The position numbers were made by a program, and so were the translations under genes. 64,000 nucleotides of DNA, taken from assembly GCA_963667195.1 (NCBI GenBank), contig OY762962.1, positions 1,178,001 to 1,242,000 of the forward strand, read 5' to 3'. The notes under the pieces were generated by a model. The model worked only from the letters and a program-made list of their open reading frames with translations. It was not told the origin of the DNA and did no database searches. Positions 33,290-41,794 of the stretch are shown one piece after another (positions within the stretch are counted from its first letter, which is position 1; each line of letters starts with the position of its first letter). The stretch is from UBA7703 sp963667195. Lineage in GTDB: Bacteria; Bacillota; Clostridia; Christensenellales; CAG-138.

Positions 33290-34168
33290 ATGAACGGAAA
33301 AACGATTTTGTTGATTTTAGGCGCAGTGGTGCTTGTCATTGCGATTGTGCTTGTGGCGCTACTGCTGCCGGTGCAGAAAAGCGCCGAACCGGTAGCGGAA
33401 GAGCAAACAACCCTAGAACCCGCGCAGGAGGTAGCCATGGAACCGACCAATACGGCAAAGCAGGCGGCATCGCTGCCGACGGAGCAGACGACGACCACCA
33501 TCACGTTTCCGACTACGGACAATCTGACCGTGACTGCGGACCTCTACTGGACGGGAGACGCGAACGCCGCGTTCATCCTGCTGTTTCATCAGGCGGACTA
33601 CAGCCGCGGAGAATATCTCGAGATCGCGCCGAAGCTCAACGCGCGGGGCTACAACTGCCTCGCGATCGACCAGCGCTCCGGCGGCGGTGTGAACGACATC
33701 ATCAACGAAACCTACAAGGCCGCGAAAGCCGCGGGATTGCTGACTTCGTATACCGACGCATATGCCGATCTGCAATCGGCGCTGAGCTATGTGGAATCCA
33801 CCTATGCGCCCAAGAAACTCATCGTCTGGGGCAGCTCGTATTCCTCCTCGCTCTCGCTGATTCTCGCCTCCGAGCATCCGAACGAAATCGCCGCCGTGCT
33901 CGCGTTTTCGCCGGGCGAATATTTCAAGCTCGACGGCAAGAAGGTTGCCGATTATGCCGCGAACATCACCCAGCCCGCGTTCATCACCTCCGCGAAGTCG
34001 GAGGGGAAATCCTGGCGCGGGATTGCGGATCAAATCAAGAGTGCGGGCAGCGTGTTCTTCGTGCCGGAAGGCAACGGGCGCCACGGTTCCTCCGCCCTGT
34101 TTGAAAAGACGGCGAACAGCGCGGAATACTGGACGGCGGTGGAACAGTTCCTCGCTTCACTCAAATAA
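33290..34168 (+). CDS. Membrane-anchored alpha/beta hydrolase
   Basis: A 292-residue protein with an uncleaved-looking N-terminal hydrophobic anchor (about residues 5-28) and a Thr/Glu-rich stalk, so the hydrolase domain should lie outside the membrane. LLFHQADYSRGEY is the oxyanion region, WGSSYSSSLSLILA holds the nucleophile in GSSYSS, and NGRHGSSAL carries the likely histidine. It belongs to the dienelactone hydrolase-like group; the substrate is unknown. The start at 33290 follows GAAGGAG. Confidence 0.78.
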   Translation: MNGKTILLILGAVVLVIAIVLVALLLPVQKSAEPVAEEQTTLEPAQEVAMEPTNTAKQAASLPTEQTTTTITFPTTDNLTVTADLYWTGDANAAFILLFHQADYSRGEYLEIAPKLNARGYNCLAIDQRSGGGVNDIINETYKAAKAAGLLTSYTDAYADLQSALSYVESTYAPKKLIVWGSSYSSSLSLILASEHPNEIAAVLAFSPGEYFKLDGKKVADYAANITQPAFITSAKSEGKSWRGIADQIKSAGSVFFVPEGNGRHGSSALFEKTANSAEYWTAVEQFLASLK

Positions 34169-34224
34169 CGCACCCAACAAAGGTTTACTCGTTCTCATCA
34201 CGCATATACGAAAGGAACGACCCA

Positions 34225-35955
34225 ATGGAAACGCGATCCGTTTATGAATCCTGGCTCAACGAGCCGACGCTGGACGAAGCCACCCGCGCGGAGCTGCGCG
34301 CGATTTCCGCCGACACACCGGAGATTGAGGAGCGCTTTTATCGCGAGCTGGAGTTTGGAACCGCGGGTCTTCGCGGCATCCTCGGCGCGGGCACCAACCG
34401 CATGAACGTTTATGTCGTGCGCAGGGCGACGCAGGGACTGAGCAACTACCTGCTCACCTGCCCGGACGCTAAGGAGCGTGGGGTTTGCATCGCATACGAT
34501 TCTCGCCTCTTCTCGCCGGAGTTTGCGAAAGAGACCGCCTGTGTGCTCGCGGCAAACGGCATCCGGACATACCTGTTTTCCACGCTGCATTCCGTGCCGC
34601 AGCTTTCGTTTGCGGTGCGGCATCTTGGGTGCATGGCGGGCGTGGTGATCACGGCAAGCCACAACCCCAGCAAATACAACGGTTACAAGGTCTATTGGGC
34701 GTATGGCGGACAGGCGGCGCCCGAGCAGGCGGCGGCGATTTACGACGAGATTCAAAAAGTTCCGATGTTCTCGCCGAAGCTGGCGGACTACGACACGGCG
34801 GTTGCCGCGGGTCAAATCACGCTGGTTGGAGCGCAGGAGGACGAGGCGTATTATACGGCGACCGAGGCGCTACTACTAGAGCCCGACCTCGTGCACCGCA
34901 AGGGCGGCAGTCTCCCGATCGTGTACACGCCGCTGCACGGAACCGGTGCGGTTCCGGTGCGCGAGCTGCTCTCCCGCGTGGGGCTGACCAACGTGTTCCC
35001 CGTGCCGGAGCAGACCGCGCCGGACGGACATTTTCCGACCGTCACCGCGCCGAACCCAGAGGACCCGAACGCGTTTCGCCTCGCGATTGCGCTCGCAGAA
35101 GAAAAGGGCGCGCGCGTTTGCCTCGCCACCGACCCGGACGCGGATCGCCTCGGTATCGCGGTGAAAACCAAGTCGAACGAATGGCAGACGCTGACAGGCA
35201 ATCAGATCGGCTGCATCCTATTACAGCACATCCTCTCTTCCATGAGCCGGCAAAAGCGGCTGCCCGACAACGGCGTGGTCATCAAGAGCATCGTTTCCAC
35301 GCGCCTTGCGGACGCGATTTGCGCGGCGTATGGCGTCACGCTGGAAAACGTGATGACGGGTTTCCGCTTCATCGGCGAGAAGGTAGACGAATATCAGACC
35401 AGCGGAGAGAAGACCTTCCTCTTCGGGTTTGAGGAGAGCTTCGGTTTCCTCGCGGGCGGTCTCGCGCGGGACAAGGACGCAGTTTCGTCGGCCATGCTCG
35501 CGGCGGAGGCGTGCATCGCGTATGCCGAGCGCGGCATGACGCTTTCCGACGCGCTGGACGAAATCTACGCGACCTATGGCTTTTATAGCGAGAGCGTCAA
35601 GAGCTATACGCTTGAGGGCAAGGAGGGCATGGAGAAGATCGCGGGCGCGATGGCAAAGCTCCGCGCCAATCCGCCGAAGGCGTTTGCGGATACGGCTGTC
35701 GTGGTTTCGGAGAACTATCTTGCCCGCAGTTGCGAGCGGGAGGACGGAACCGTCTGCGAAATTGCGCTGCCGAAGTCGGACACGCTGCGCTGGCTGCTGG
35801 CGGACGATAGCTGGATCGTGATCCGTCCCAGCGGCACGGAACCCAAGCTCAAGCTCTATATCGGCGCGCGGGACAAAACGAAGGCGCAGCTGGAAGCAAA
35901 GCTCGCACTCCTGATGCAGCACGTGGATGCAATGCTAAAGGGGTATTTGGCTTAA
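34225..35955 (+). CDS. pgcA: Phosphoglucomutase/phosphomannomutase
   Basis: A 576-residue alpha-D-phosphohexomutase that interconverts glucose 1-phosphate and 6-phosphate (or the mannose forms). The phosphoserine loop is TASHNPSKYNGYKVYW (S145), the metal loop DPDADRLGIAV, the sugar loop GFEESFGFLAG and the phosphate-binding loop RPSGTEPKLKLYI. The length matches the Firmicute PgcA type. AAAGGAACG precedes the ATG. A terminator hairpin follows at 35978. Confidence 0.95.
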   Translation: METRSVYESWLNEPTLDEATRAELRAISADTPEIEERFYRELEFGTAGLRGILGAGTNRMNVYVVRRATQGLSNYLLTCPDAKERGVCIAYDSRLFSPEFAKETACVLAANGIRTYLFSTLHSVPQLSFAVRHLGCMAGVVITASHNPSKYNGYKVYWAYGGQAAPEQAAAIYDEIQKVPMFSPKLADYDTAVAAGQITLVGAQEDEAYYTATEALLLEPDLVHRKGGSLPIVYTPLHGTGAVPVRELLSRVGLTNVFPVPEQTAPDGHFPTVTAPNPEDPNAFRLAIALAEEKGARVCLATDPDADRLGIAVKTKSNEWQTLTGNQIGCILLQHILSSMSRQKRLPDNGVVIKSIVSTRLADAICAAYGVTLENVMTGFRFIGEKVDEYQTSGEKTFLFGFEESFGFLAGGLARDKDAVSSAMLAAEACIAYAERGMTLSDALDEIYATYGFYSESVKSYTLEGKEGMEKIAGAMAKLRANPPKAFADTAVVVSENYLARSCEREDGTVCEIALPKSDTLRWLLADDSWIVIRPSGTEPKLKLYIGARDKTKAQLEAKLALLMQHVDAMLKGYLA

Positions 35956-35977
35956 TTAAATATTGGTCGAAGGAAAT

Positions 35978-36006
35978 GACAGCGGCGTTTGGGTCGCTGT
36001 CTTTCT
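35978..36006 (+). terminator. Terminator after the phosphoglucomutase gene
   Basis: GACAGCG (35978-35984) and CGCTGTC (35995-36001) form a 7-bp stem, followed by TTTCT. Confidence 0.7.
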
Positions 36007-36115
36007 GCATCAGGAAAGAAGAGTAGAATCGATGCGTTTGACGAAATAGCTTTATCACGTAGATACAAACCTTCCGGAATATACCCCTACGATAAAAAGG
36101 CTGCTTATTGTAATA

Positions 36116-36616
36116 TTGGTCAACGCGGTGATGATTCCGCTGGCATTCTTTCTTAGAATACCTTCGGTCTTGACGACGCTACTGCAAGTAGCGACGGTGT
36201 TCATTGCCGGAGCAAGCTTCTTTGCGCTGTTTTCAATTGCAATACAACTCATCTGTACCAGTGCGACACGGGATGAAATCCGCGTGCGAAAAATGGCGGA
36301 TTCGATCAAGCCGGTGGAATATCCACTGGATTCCATCGTTACGTTTCTTATGGAAAATTTAGGATCGGATGCCTTTATACTGTCAAAAGGAAAAGCGATG
36401 AAGATCTCGGTCAATACAGAGTTGGATCGGAAGACCGGAGAAGTGCATCTCGTAGAATACTGCATCGACGAAAAGACTTATCAATCAAGGGAAGCGTTTG
36501 AAAAGTCGCTTCGAATTCTATCCGGCAACCCGACAGGGAATACTCTTCATCTGCTCCAGATCGACGGAAACGATCCCGCGAACGGAATCCCGCAATATGA
36601 TAGAAAACATAGGTAA
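36116..36616 (+). CDS. Small membrane protein of unknown function, possibly 5'-interrupted
   Basis: A 166-residue protein from a TTG codon with no Shine-Dalgarno. Two hydrophobic segments (about residues 1-18 and 25-50) precede a soluble domain with no known motif. The frame is open upstream to a TAG at 36047; before that TAG an ATG at 36032 in the same frame has an AGGAAAGAAG site and would code MRLTK. Codons between add a plausible extension of the first helix (RLLIVILVNAV). So the true gene may be 36032-36616 with a nonsense codon at position 6. Lower GC than the neighbours suggests acquisition. Confidence 0.55.
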   Translation: MVNAVMIPLAFFLRIPSVLTTLLQVATVFIAGASFFALFSIAIQLICTSATRDEIRVRKMADSIKPVEYPLDSIVTFLMENLGSDAFILSKGKAMKISVNTELDRKTGEVHLVEYCIDEKTYQSREAFEKSLRILSGNPTGNTLHLLQIDGNDPANGIPQYDRKHR

Positions 36617-36766
36617 GTCTCGAAACAACCTTTGGATTATCTGAGAATCCCTCTCAACCGCCGCTTGAGTCCCGCAAAATCCTCAACTCAAGCACTGCTT
36701 GCTGGTGCTACCAGCCGCGTTTTTGTATGCTGATGGTGCAGCAAACGAAAGGCGGTGGCAACACAG

Positions 36767-36916
36767 ATGCGATTTTCGATCAAACGAACCCTCTTGAAAA
36801 AACGGACGCCGGAGCAGGCGGAGCGCGCATACCGGCGTATGGTTTATGAGCGCGAGGAGCAAAAGCGCGGCGCGCACTGGCAGAGCATTGCGATGCAGCT
36901 GCCAAAGCTGTTTTAG
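36767..36916 (+). CDS. Possible 49-residue basic protein
   Basis: ATG after AAAGGCGGTGG, coding MRFSIKRTLLKKRTPEQAER and on to HWQSIAMQLPKLF. It is very basic and probably helical. It lies 51 bases before the XRE-type gene and could be its upstream partner. No family is recognised; the evidence is the Shine-Dalgarno and spacing only. Confidence 0.4.
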   Translation: MRFSIKRTLLKKRTPEQAERAYRRMVYEREEQKRGAHWQSIAMQLPKLF

Positions 36917-36967
36917 CCGAACGAGAGTGCTGCAAGGCGGCAAAGAGTAGAAAAGGAGAAAGAAAGT

Positions 36968-38029
36968 ATGTTTGACGCGGTGGAGATCGGGCGGCGGATT
37001 TCGCGCCTGAGAAAAGAGAAGGATATGACGCAGCCCGCGCTGGCGGATGTGATGGGCGTGAGCTTTCAGGCGGTCAGCAACTGGGAGCGCGGCGCTTCCA
37101 TGCCGGATATCGGCAAGCTGCCGGAGCTGGCGCAGGCGCTGGGCGTGAGCGTAGATGAGCTCTTGGGCGGCGGTCGCGGCGGCGAACTCATCCGCAGCGT
37201 GATCGATGGTAGCGAGGAGTCGTTTGTGAAGAACGAGCGCATCACACTCACCGAGGCGGGGGAAGCGGCACCGCTGCTCAAGCCGCGGCAGGTGACGCGC
37301 ATCGTCAAGGCGATTGAGGAAGAAAAGGAACAGAGCGAATCTTCGGATGGAACGCAGGAAACCGGATCAAAGCAGCAGGACAGGATCGATCTGGAGAGCC
37401 TGATCGCCATCGCGCCGTTTCTGGAGGAGGACTATCTCGACGAGCTGGCAACCCGCCTCGCGCCGACGGTAGGCTTGAACAGGCTCGCCGCGCTTGCGCC
37501 GTTCATCAGCGAGGAGACGCTTGGAAAGCTCGCGATTTCGGCTGTGGAAAACGGCGGCACCCTCGGTGAACTCGCGGCGATTGCGCCGTTCCTGGACGAG
37601 GACGATCTGGGCAAGATCGCGTTCTCCGTCGTGCAAAAGGGTGGTACCCTCGGTGAACTCGCTGCCATCGCGCCGTTCCTGGACGAGGACGACTTAGGCC
37701 GCATCGCGAAGGAGACGATTTCGCGCGGAGGCACCCTCGGCGAACTGGCCGCGATTGCGCCGTTTCTGGAGGAAGAAGACATGGGCAAGCTCGCGCTTGC
37801 CTGCGTGGAAGGCGGCGGCAGCGTTTCGCAGGTGGTGCCAATCGCTCCGTTTATGGATGAAGACGATCTAGATCGCATCGTGCGCGCGGCGCTCAAGCAG
37901 GGGCAAAAGATCGGCGACCTTGTCGGGCTGTTTCCGTTTCTGCCGAACGATACTTTGCGCGCGCTGGTGGAGGACGCCCTCAAGAAAAACGACACCAACA
38001 TCCTCAGCAAAATCTCGATGTTCCTGTAA
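36968..38029 (+). CDS. XRE-type DNA-binding protein with tandem 28-residue repeats
   Basis: A 353-residue protein. Residues 1-68 are a helix-turn-helix of the Cro/CI class (MTQPALADVMGVSFQAVSNWERG). A linker follows, then from about residue 140 to 345 at least six repeats of about 28 residues with consensus GGTLGELAAIAPFLDEDDLG, KIA and six more; the central three are nearly identical also in DNA. They probably form stacked helical hairpins. GAAAGGAGAAAGAAAGT precedes the ATG. A partner or target is not evident. Confidence 0.85.
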   Translation: MFDAVEIGRRISRLRKEKDMTQPALADVMGVSFQAVSNWERGASMPDIGKLPELAQALGVSVDELLGGGRGGELIRSVIDGSEESFVKNERITLTEAGEAAPLLKPRQVTRIVKAIEEEKEQSESSDGTQETGSKQQDRIDLESLIAIAPFLEEDYLDELATRLAPTVGLNRLAALAPFISEETLGKLAISAVENGGTLGELAAIAPFLDEDDLGKIAFSVVQKGGTLGELAAIAPFLDEDDLGRIAKETISRGGTLGELAAIAPFLEEEDMGKLALACVEGGGSVSQVVPIAPFMDEDDLDRIVRAALKQGQKIGDLVGLFPFLPNDTLRALVEDALKKNDTNILSKISMFL

Positions 38030-38064
38030 TCGGAAACTGTCACAACGTAATTGCAATCAGCGAA

Positions 38065-38091
38065 AAGTCCGCGAAAACGCGGGCTTTTTTC
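38065..38091 (+). terminator. Terminator after the XRE-type gene
   Basis: AAGTCCGCG and CGCGGGCTT form a stem around an AAAA loop, followed by TTTTC. Confidence 0.85.
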
Positions 38092-38172
38092 TGCATAATC
38101 CATCTAAAATTGTATGCAGACTCAAAAAATGAGAGGTACACGAAAATAATTTCATATATTACGCCGGATTCG

Positions 38173-38201
38173 TTGACTTTGGTGGTCGGCGGGGCTATGA
38201 T
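38173..38201 (+). promoter_or_regulatory. gdhA promoter
   Basis: TTGACT (38173-38178), 17-base spacer, TATGAT (38196-38201), 56 bases before the gdhA start. Confidence 0.7.
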
Positions 38202-38257
38202 GAACTTGAGCGAATTCCCACACATCCCATCATATTAAGCACATCAGGAGGACAGGC

Positions 38258-39604
38258 ATGAACGCCTATATTCAGCGAGTTCTGGAAGATGTTAAGAAGA
38301 AAAACGCAAGTGAACCGGAGTTTTTGCAGACCGTAGAAGAAGTGTATTCTTCGTTGGAAGCGGTGGTCAATAAGCATCCGGAATATGAAAAACTCGGACT
38401 GTTGGAGCGCATGGCGGAGCCGGAGCGCGCGATTTCGTTTCGCGTGACCTGGGTGGACGACGCGGGCAGAGTACAAACCAACCGCGGATATCGCGTGCAG
38501 TTCAACGGCGCGATCGGGCCTTACAAAGGCGGTCTGCGCTTCCATTCGAGCGTGAACCTCTCGATCATGAAGTTTTTAGGCTTTGAGCAAACCTTCAAAA
38601 ACAGCCTGACCAGCCTGCCGATCGGCGGCGCAAAGGGCGGCAGCGATTTCGACCCGCGCGGCAAGAGCGACGGCGAAGTGATGCGCTTCTGCCAGGCGTT
38701 TATGACGGAACTCTATCGCCACATCGGTCCCGACATCGACGTGCCCGCGGGCGACATCGGCGTCGGCGGCCGCGAGATCGGCTATCTCTACGGACAGTAT
38801 CGCAGAGTCAAGGGCGCGTTTGAAAACGGCGTGCTCACCGGCAAAGGCATGAGCTACGGCGGCAGCCTGATCCGTCCCGAAGCGACCGGCTACGGCGCAG
38901 TCTATTACGTCAACGAAGTCTTCAAGCATGAAGGCGACAAGATGGAAGGCAAGACCTTCGCATTGAGCGGATTTGGCAACGTGACCTGGGGCGTCGCGAA
39001 AAAGCTCGAAGAGCTTGGCGCGATGGCGGTTACACTCTCCGGCCCGGATGGCTACATCTACGATCCCAAGGGCGTTACCGGCAAGAAGGTCGAGTACCTG
39101 CTTGAGATGCGCGGCAGCGGACGCGATAAGGTGAAGGACTACGCCGACCGTTACGGCTGCGCGTTCTATCCCGGCGAAAAACCGTGGGGCGTGCAGGCGG
39201 ACGTGTACATGCCGTGCGCCACGCAGAACGACGTGAACATCAACAGCGCCAAGAAGATTGCAGCCAGCGGCTCGAAGTACTACATCGAAGTCGCGAACAT
39301 GCCGACGACCAACGACGCGCTGGCGTTCCTGATGGAGCAGAAGCACATGATCGTAGCTCCCAGCAAAGCGGTCAACGCGGGCGGCGTCGCGACAAGTGCG
39401 CTGGAGATGAGCCAGAACAGCCAGCGGCTGAGCTGGAGCGCGGAAGAAGTGGACGCAAAGCTCCACACGATCATGAAGAATATCCACGACAACTCCGCAA
39501 AGGCTGCGGAAGAGAACGGCTTAGGTTACAACCTCGTCGCGGGCGCAAACATCGCGGGCTTTGCAAAAGTCGCCGATGCCATGATCGCGCAGGGTCTGAT
39601 CTAA
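38258..39604 (+). CDS. gdhA: Glutamate dehydrogenase (hexameric, probably NADP type)
   Basis: A 448-residue enzyme that interconverts 2-oxoglutarate plus ammonia and glutamate. GAIGPYKGGLRFH and LPIGGAKGGSDFDPRGKS contain the catalytic and substrate lysines. SGFGNVTWGVAKKLEELGA is the nucleotide-binding Rossmann loop, and VAPSKAVNAGGVATSALEMSQN the late signature. The length of about 448 fits the small hexameric class common in Clostridia. CAGGAGGAC is the Shine-Dalgarno. A strong terminator follows. Confidence 0.97.
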   Translation: MNAYIQRVLEDVKKKNASEPEFLQTVEEVYSSLEAVVNKHPEYEKLGLLERMAEPERAISFRVTWVDDAGRVQTNRGYRVQFNGAIGPYKGGLRFHSSVNLSIMKFLGFEQTFKNSLTSLPIGGAKGGSDFDPRGKSDGEVMRFCQAFMTELYRHIGPDIDVPAGDIGVGGREIGYLYGQYRRVKGAFENGVLTGKGMSYGGSLIRPEATGYGAVYYVNEVFKHEGDKMEGKTFALSGFGNVTWGVAKKLEELGAMAVTLSGPDGYIYDPKGVTGKKVEYLLEMRGSGRDKVKDYADRYGCAFYPGEKPWGVQADVYMPCATQNDVNINSAKKIAASGSKYYIEVANMPTTNDALAFLMEQKHMIVAPSKAVNAGGVATSALEMSQNSQRLSWSAEEVDAKLHTIMKNIHDNSAKAAEENGLGYNLVAGANIAGFAKVADAMIAQGLI

Positions 39605-39641
39605 GTCAATCCCAAGCCGATACAATTCAAACGATCAATCA

Positions 39642-39679
39642 AACGCCCGCGTAAGTAAAAAATTGCGCGGGCGTTTTTT
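39642..39679 (+). terminator. gdhA terminator
   Basis: AACGCCCGCG and CGCGGGCGTT form a 10-bp stem with a 14-base A-rich loop, then TTTTTC. Confidence 0.9.
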
Positions 39680-39807
39680 CGCCTGGATCCGCAAGAGAGG
39701 ATCATGCGGCTCTTTCATGAAAGTAAATCATAATTTTGCAACAAACATCTATACAACCATATGAAGTCTTGTTATACTCAAAGCAATCGAACAAGGAGGT
39801 GACGCAT

Positions 39808-40002
39808 ATGGCAACAGTAGAACAACTGATCAAGCAGTATGAAACGGACAAAGCCTTGCAGGCGGAAGTAGCCGCGATTATGGCCGACGGTAAAGTGACC
39901 ATGATGGAGTTCATGTCCTTTGCCAAGAAGCATGATGTCGCGATCTCTCTGGAAGACTTGCCCAAGTATCTGGAACAGGCCAAGAAGCTTGGATTCATGT
40001 AA
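39808..40002 (+). CDS. Small Nif11-like protein
   Basis: A 64-residue soluble, acidic helical protein that follows an excellent Shine-Dalgarno (AAGGAGGTGA). The order VEQLIKQYETDKALQAEV, then FMSFAKKHDVAISLEDL resembles the Nif11 domain (two helices, with an A-K-x-H-x-hydrophobic-S/T-x-E/D-D-L turn) that also serves as leader of some peptide natural products. There is no obvious core peptide after the domain and no modifying enzyme nearby, so a peptide precursor role is not supported. The family assignment is tentative. Confidence 0.65.
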   Translation: MATVEQLIKQYETDKALQAEVAAIMADGKVTMMEFMSFAKKHDVAISLEDLPKYLEQAKKLGFM

Positions 40003-40108
40003 TCCAAATCCTTGTGACGCTTCATTATCCGGTGATCAACCGTAACGCCGGCATTTTTATATGTTTGTTTCGAAGCGTAAATAAAAAATTATAGTGGAGG
40101 TAATGTTC

Positions 40109-40285
40109 ATGAGAATCAACCCGCCAAAGCAAATTACTGTTTGGATCTCCATCTTTGCGTTCGTCATCGGCATGCTGCTCGCCATCGGCGTGATTCCTGG
40201 TCTTGTACCGATGGCTATCGGTTTCGTCGTCGTTGCTCTGAGCTACCTGCTGCTCGTGCTCGGCCTGTTCATCAAGGGCCTGTAA
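40109..40285 (+). CDS. 58-residue two-helix membrane protein, paralogue A
   Basis: Begins MRINPPKQITVWISI and has two hydrophobic helices (about residues 9-29 and 33-54), ending FIKGL. TGGAGG precedes the ATG at eight bases; an ATG two codons earlier is too close to it. The next gene codes for a clear paralogue (NPPK start, KG-aromatic/hydrophobic end). Function is unknown. Each copy is followed by a terminator-like hairpin or has its own Shine-Dalgarno. Confidence 0.75.
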   Translation: MRINPPKQITVWISIFAFVIGMLLAIGVIPGLVPMAIGFVVVALSYLLLVLGLFIKGL

Positions 40286-40324
40286 GAACACAGGGCGCGT
40301 AAAACCGCCAAACTAACGAACACA

Positions 40325-40366
40325 AAAAAGCGAGAGTTGCTTGTTCAGGCGACTGTCGCTTTTTCC
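40325..40366 (+). terminator. Terminator between the two small membrane protein genes
   Basis: AAAAAGCGA / TCGCTTTTT and an inner AGTTGC / GCGACT make a long hairpin, ending in a T-run. Confidence 0.85.
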
Positions 40367-40554
40367 ACTTTTTGCGGTGATTTTGCGCGGAGGTGCGCGG
40401 TTTCAACTGTACGGATTGCGAAAAACTTGCTATACTTTCGGTAACGGCAAGCAGACGAAAACCTGATGTTAAACAGGTTGCAAACCTGCTTGCAACGAGA
40501 AAACCGACAGCACTGAATCCGCAATTACGGATGATAGAAGGAGGAATTTTGATT

Positions 40555-40728
40555 ATGAGACTCAATCCGCCGAAAAAGTTTACGTTTTGGTCGTCGCTTG
40601 TCATCTTTGTTCTGGGTATGATCGTGGCGTTTCATCTGATTCCGTTCATTCCGGCGTTCTATGGTGTGATCGCCGTGTTTGTGGGCTACGGCCTGCTGTT
40701 TGCGGGCAACCTGTTGAAGGGATTTTAA
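40555..40728 (+). CDS. 57-residue two-helix membrane protein, paralogue B
   Basis: Begins MRLNPPKKFTFWSSLVIF and ends NLLKGF; two hydrophobic helices. It aligns without gaps over the first half with paralogue A. AGGAGGAATTTTGATT precedes the ATG. Because each gene has its own ribosome site and the first is followed by a terminator, they are probably transcribed separately. Function is unknown. Confidence 0.78.
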   Translation: MRLNPPKKFTFWSSLVIFVLGMIVAFHLIPFIPAFYGVIAVFVGYGLLFAGNLLKGF

Positions 40729-40782
40729 GCGTATTCGGGTTTGAAGAAGATGAAGGCAAAGCGCTTTCATCTTTTTTTGCGC

Positions 40783-40820
40783 AAAAAAATGCCCGCAGCC
40801 TTTTGAATTGCTGCGGGCAT
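40783..40820 (-). terminator. Terminator of the sortase operon
   Basis: ATGCCCGCAGC (40789-40799) and GCTGCGGGCAT (40810-40820) are perfectly complementary; on the minus strand a run of seven T follows. Confidence 0.92.
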
Positions 40821-40831
40821 CGATCATACAC

Positions 40832-41794
40832 TTAGGGCGTTTTGATGGGAGTGATCGCTGGTGTTGTTGTTGGTGCCGGCGTCGCTTCCTGCTGTTCACA
40901 GCGAACGAGCAGTCGGTTTGTGCCGTTGTTCCTGCAGGTCATGAGCGTGAGTCCTGCCGTTCCGTGGTAAGAATTCAACGCGCTGAACGCGTCCGGGGCA
41001 ATCGACTTGATCTGATACACCACATAGCGCACGCGCTGCCCGGTCTTGGTATTGGTGAGGAACACCTCACTGCCGACCGAGAGCTCGCTGAGATCGCCAA
41101 AGTGTGCGCCGCTCTTGTAGTTGTGCCCGATGATGACAAGGTTGCCCTTTTCATTCGGGTCGGGCCCTTTGTAGCGGCAGACCGAGATCTTGAGCAGTTT
41201 GTAAGACCATTTGCCAATGACAGGCAGTTCCTGATTGATTTCGGGAATCTCCAGAATACCGATCATGCCGTCGTCTCCGGTGGCCTTCACGATCTTCTGA
41301 ATGGTCAAGTCGAGGTCGGACATCTCCTCCGGCGCATCCGGCTGCACATACTCACCGGATTCGGAGGTGTTGGTTACCGAGCCGTCGTTTGCGACGTGCT
41401 GGTTTGCGTCCGCCGCTGCGTTTTGGTCCGCATTGACATCCGTCTGCTCAAAGTTCTCGTCGGTTGGTTCCGGGGTTCCGACGGGTTCGTCCGTCGGGCC
41501 CTGCGTCTGCGTCGCTTCCGCCGAGGGGCTCAGCGTCGGCAAAACGGTTGCCTGCGCCTTGTAAGCCTCCAGAAGTGCGTTGGCGTTGCTCTGGGCCTGC
41601 TGGCCTTCAAAGAGTTTGAAGCCGAGCAAAACCAAGGCGACTAAGCCAAGCAGAATCGCGGTGAGCCCGAGCGCGCGAATCGCGCGAAGCTCTCGATGGT
41701 TTTTCCGGGTGGAATCGTGATGTCCGTCACGAATGGAAGGCAGTCCGCTCGAATCCCCGCGCTTACGCGACGGTACGTTTCTTCCGGATGCCAT
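40832..41794 (-). CDS. Sortase
   Basis: A 320-residue membrane-anchored transpeptidase that joins LPXTG proteins to the cell wall. One N-terminal helix (about residues 42-62), a long Thr/Glu/Pro-rich stalk (about 65-160), then the sortase barrel. Catalytic His224 is in IIGHNYKSGAHF, Cys287 in LTLMTC and Arg298 in RLLVRC. The TLxTC pattern fits several classes, so none is assigned. The ATG lies 32 bases inside the upstream gene, whose product ends with LPQTG, so the pair is translationally coupled. Confidence 0.93.
   Translation of the reverse strand: MASGRNVPSRKRGDSSGLPSIRDGHHDSTRKNHRELRAIRALGLTAILLGLVALVLLGFKLFEGQQAQSNANALLEAYKAQATVLPTLSPSAEATQTQGPTDEPVGTPEPTDENFEQTDVNADQNAAADANQHVANDGSVTNTSESGEYVQPDAPEEMSDLDLTIQKIVKATGDDGMIGILEIPEINQELPVIGKWSYKLLKISVCRYKGPDPNEKGNLVIIGHNYKSGAHFGDLSELSVGSEVFLTNTKTGQRVRYVVYQIKSIAPDAFSALNSYHGTAGLTLMTCRNNGTNRLLVRCEQQEATPAPTTTPAITPIKTP

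Noticed and set aside
37540..37860. Regularly spaced near-identical DNA repeats that could suggest a CRISPR array
   Set aside because: They lie inside the XRE gene in frame and encode the protein repeats; spacers are not unique sequence.
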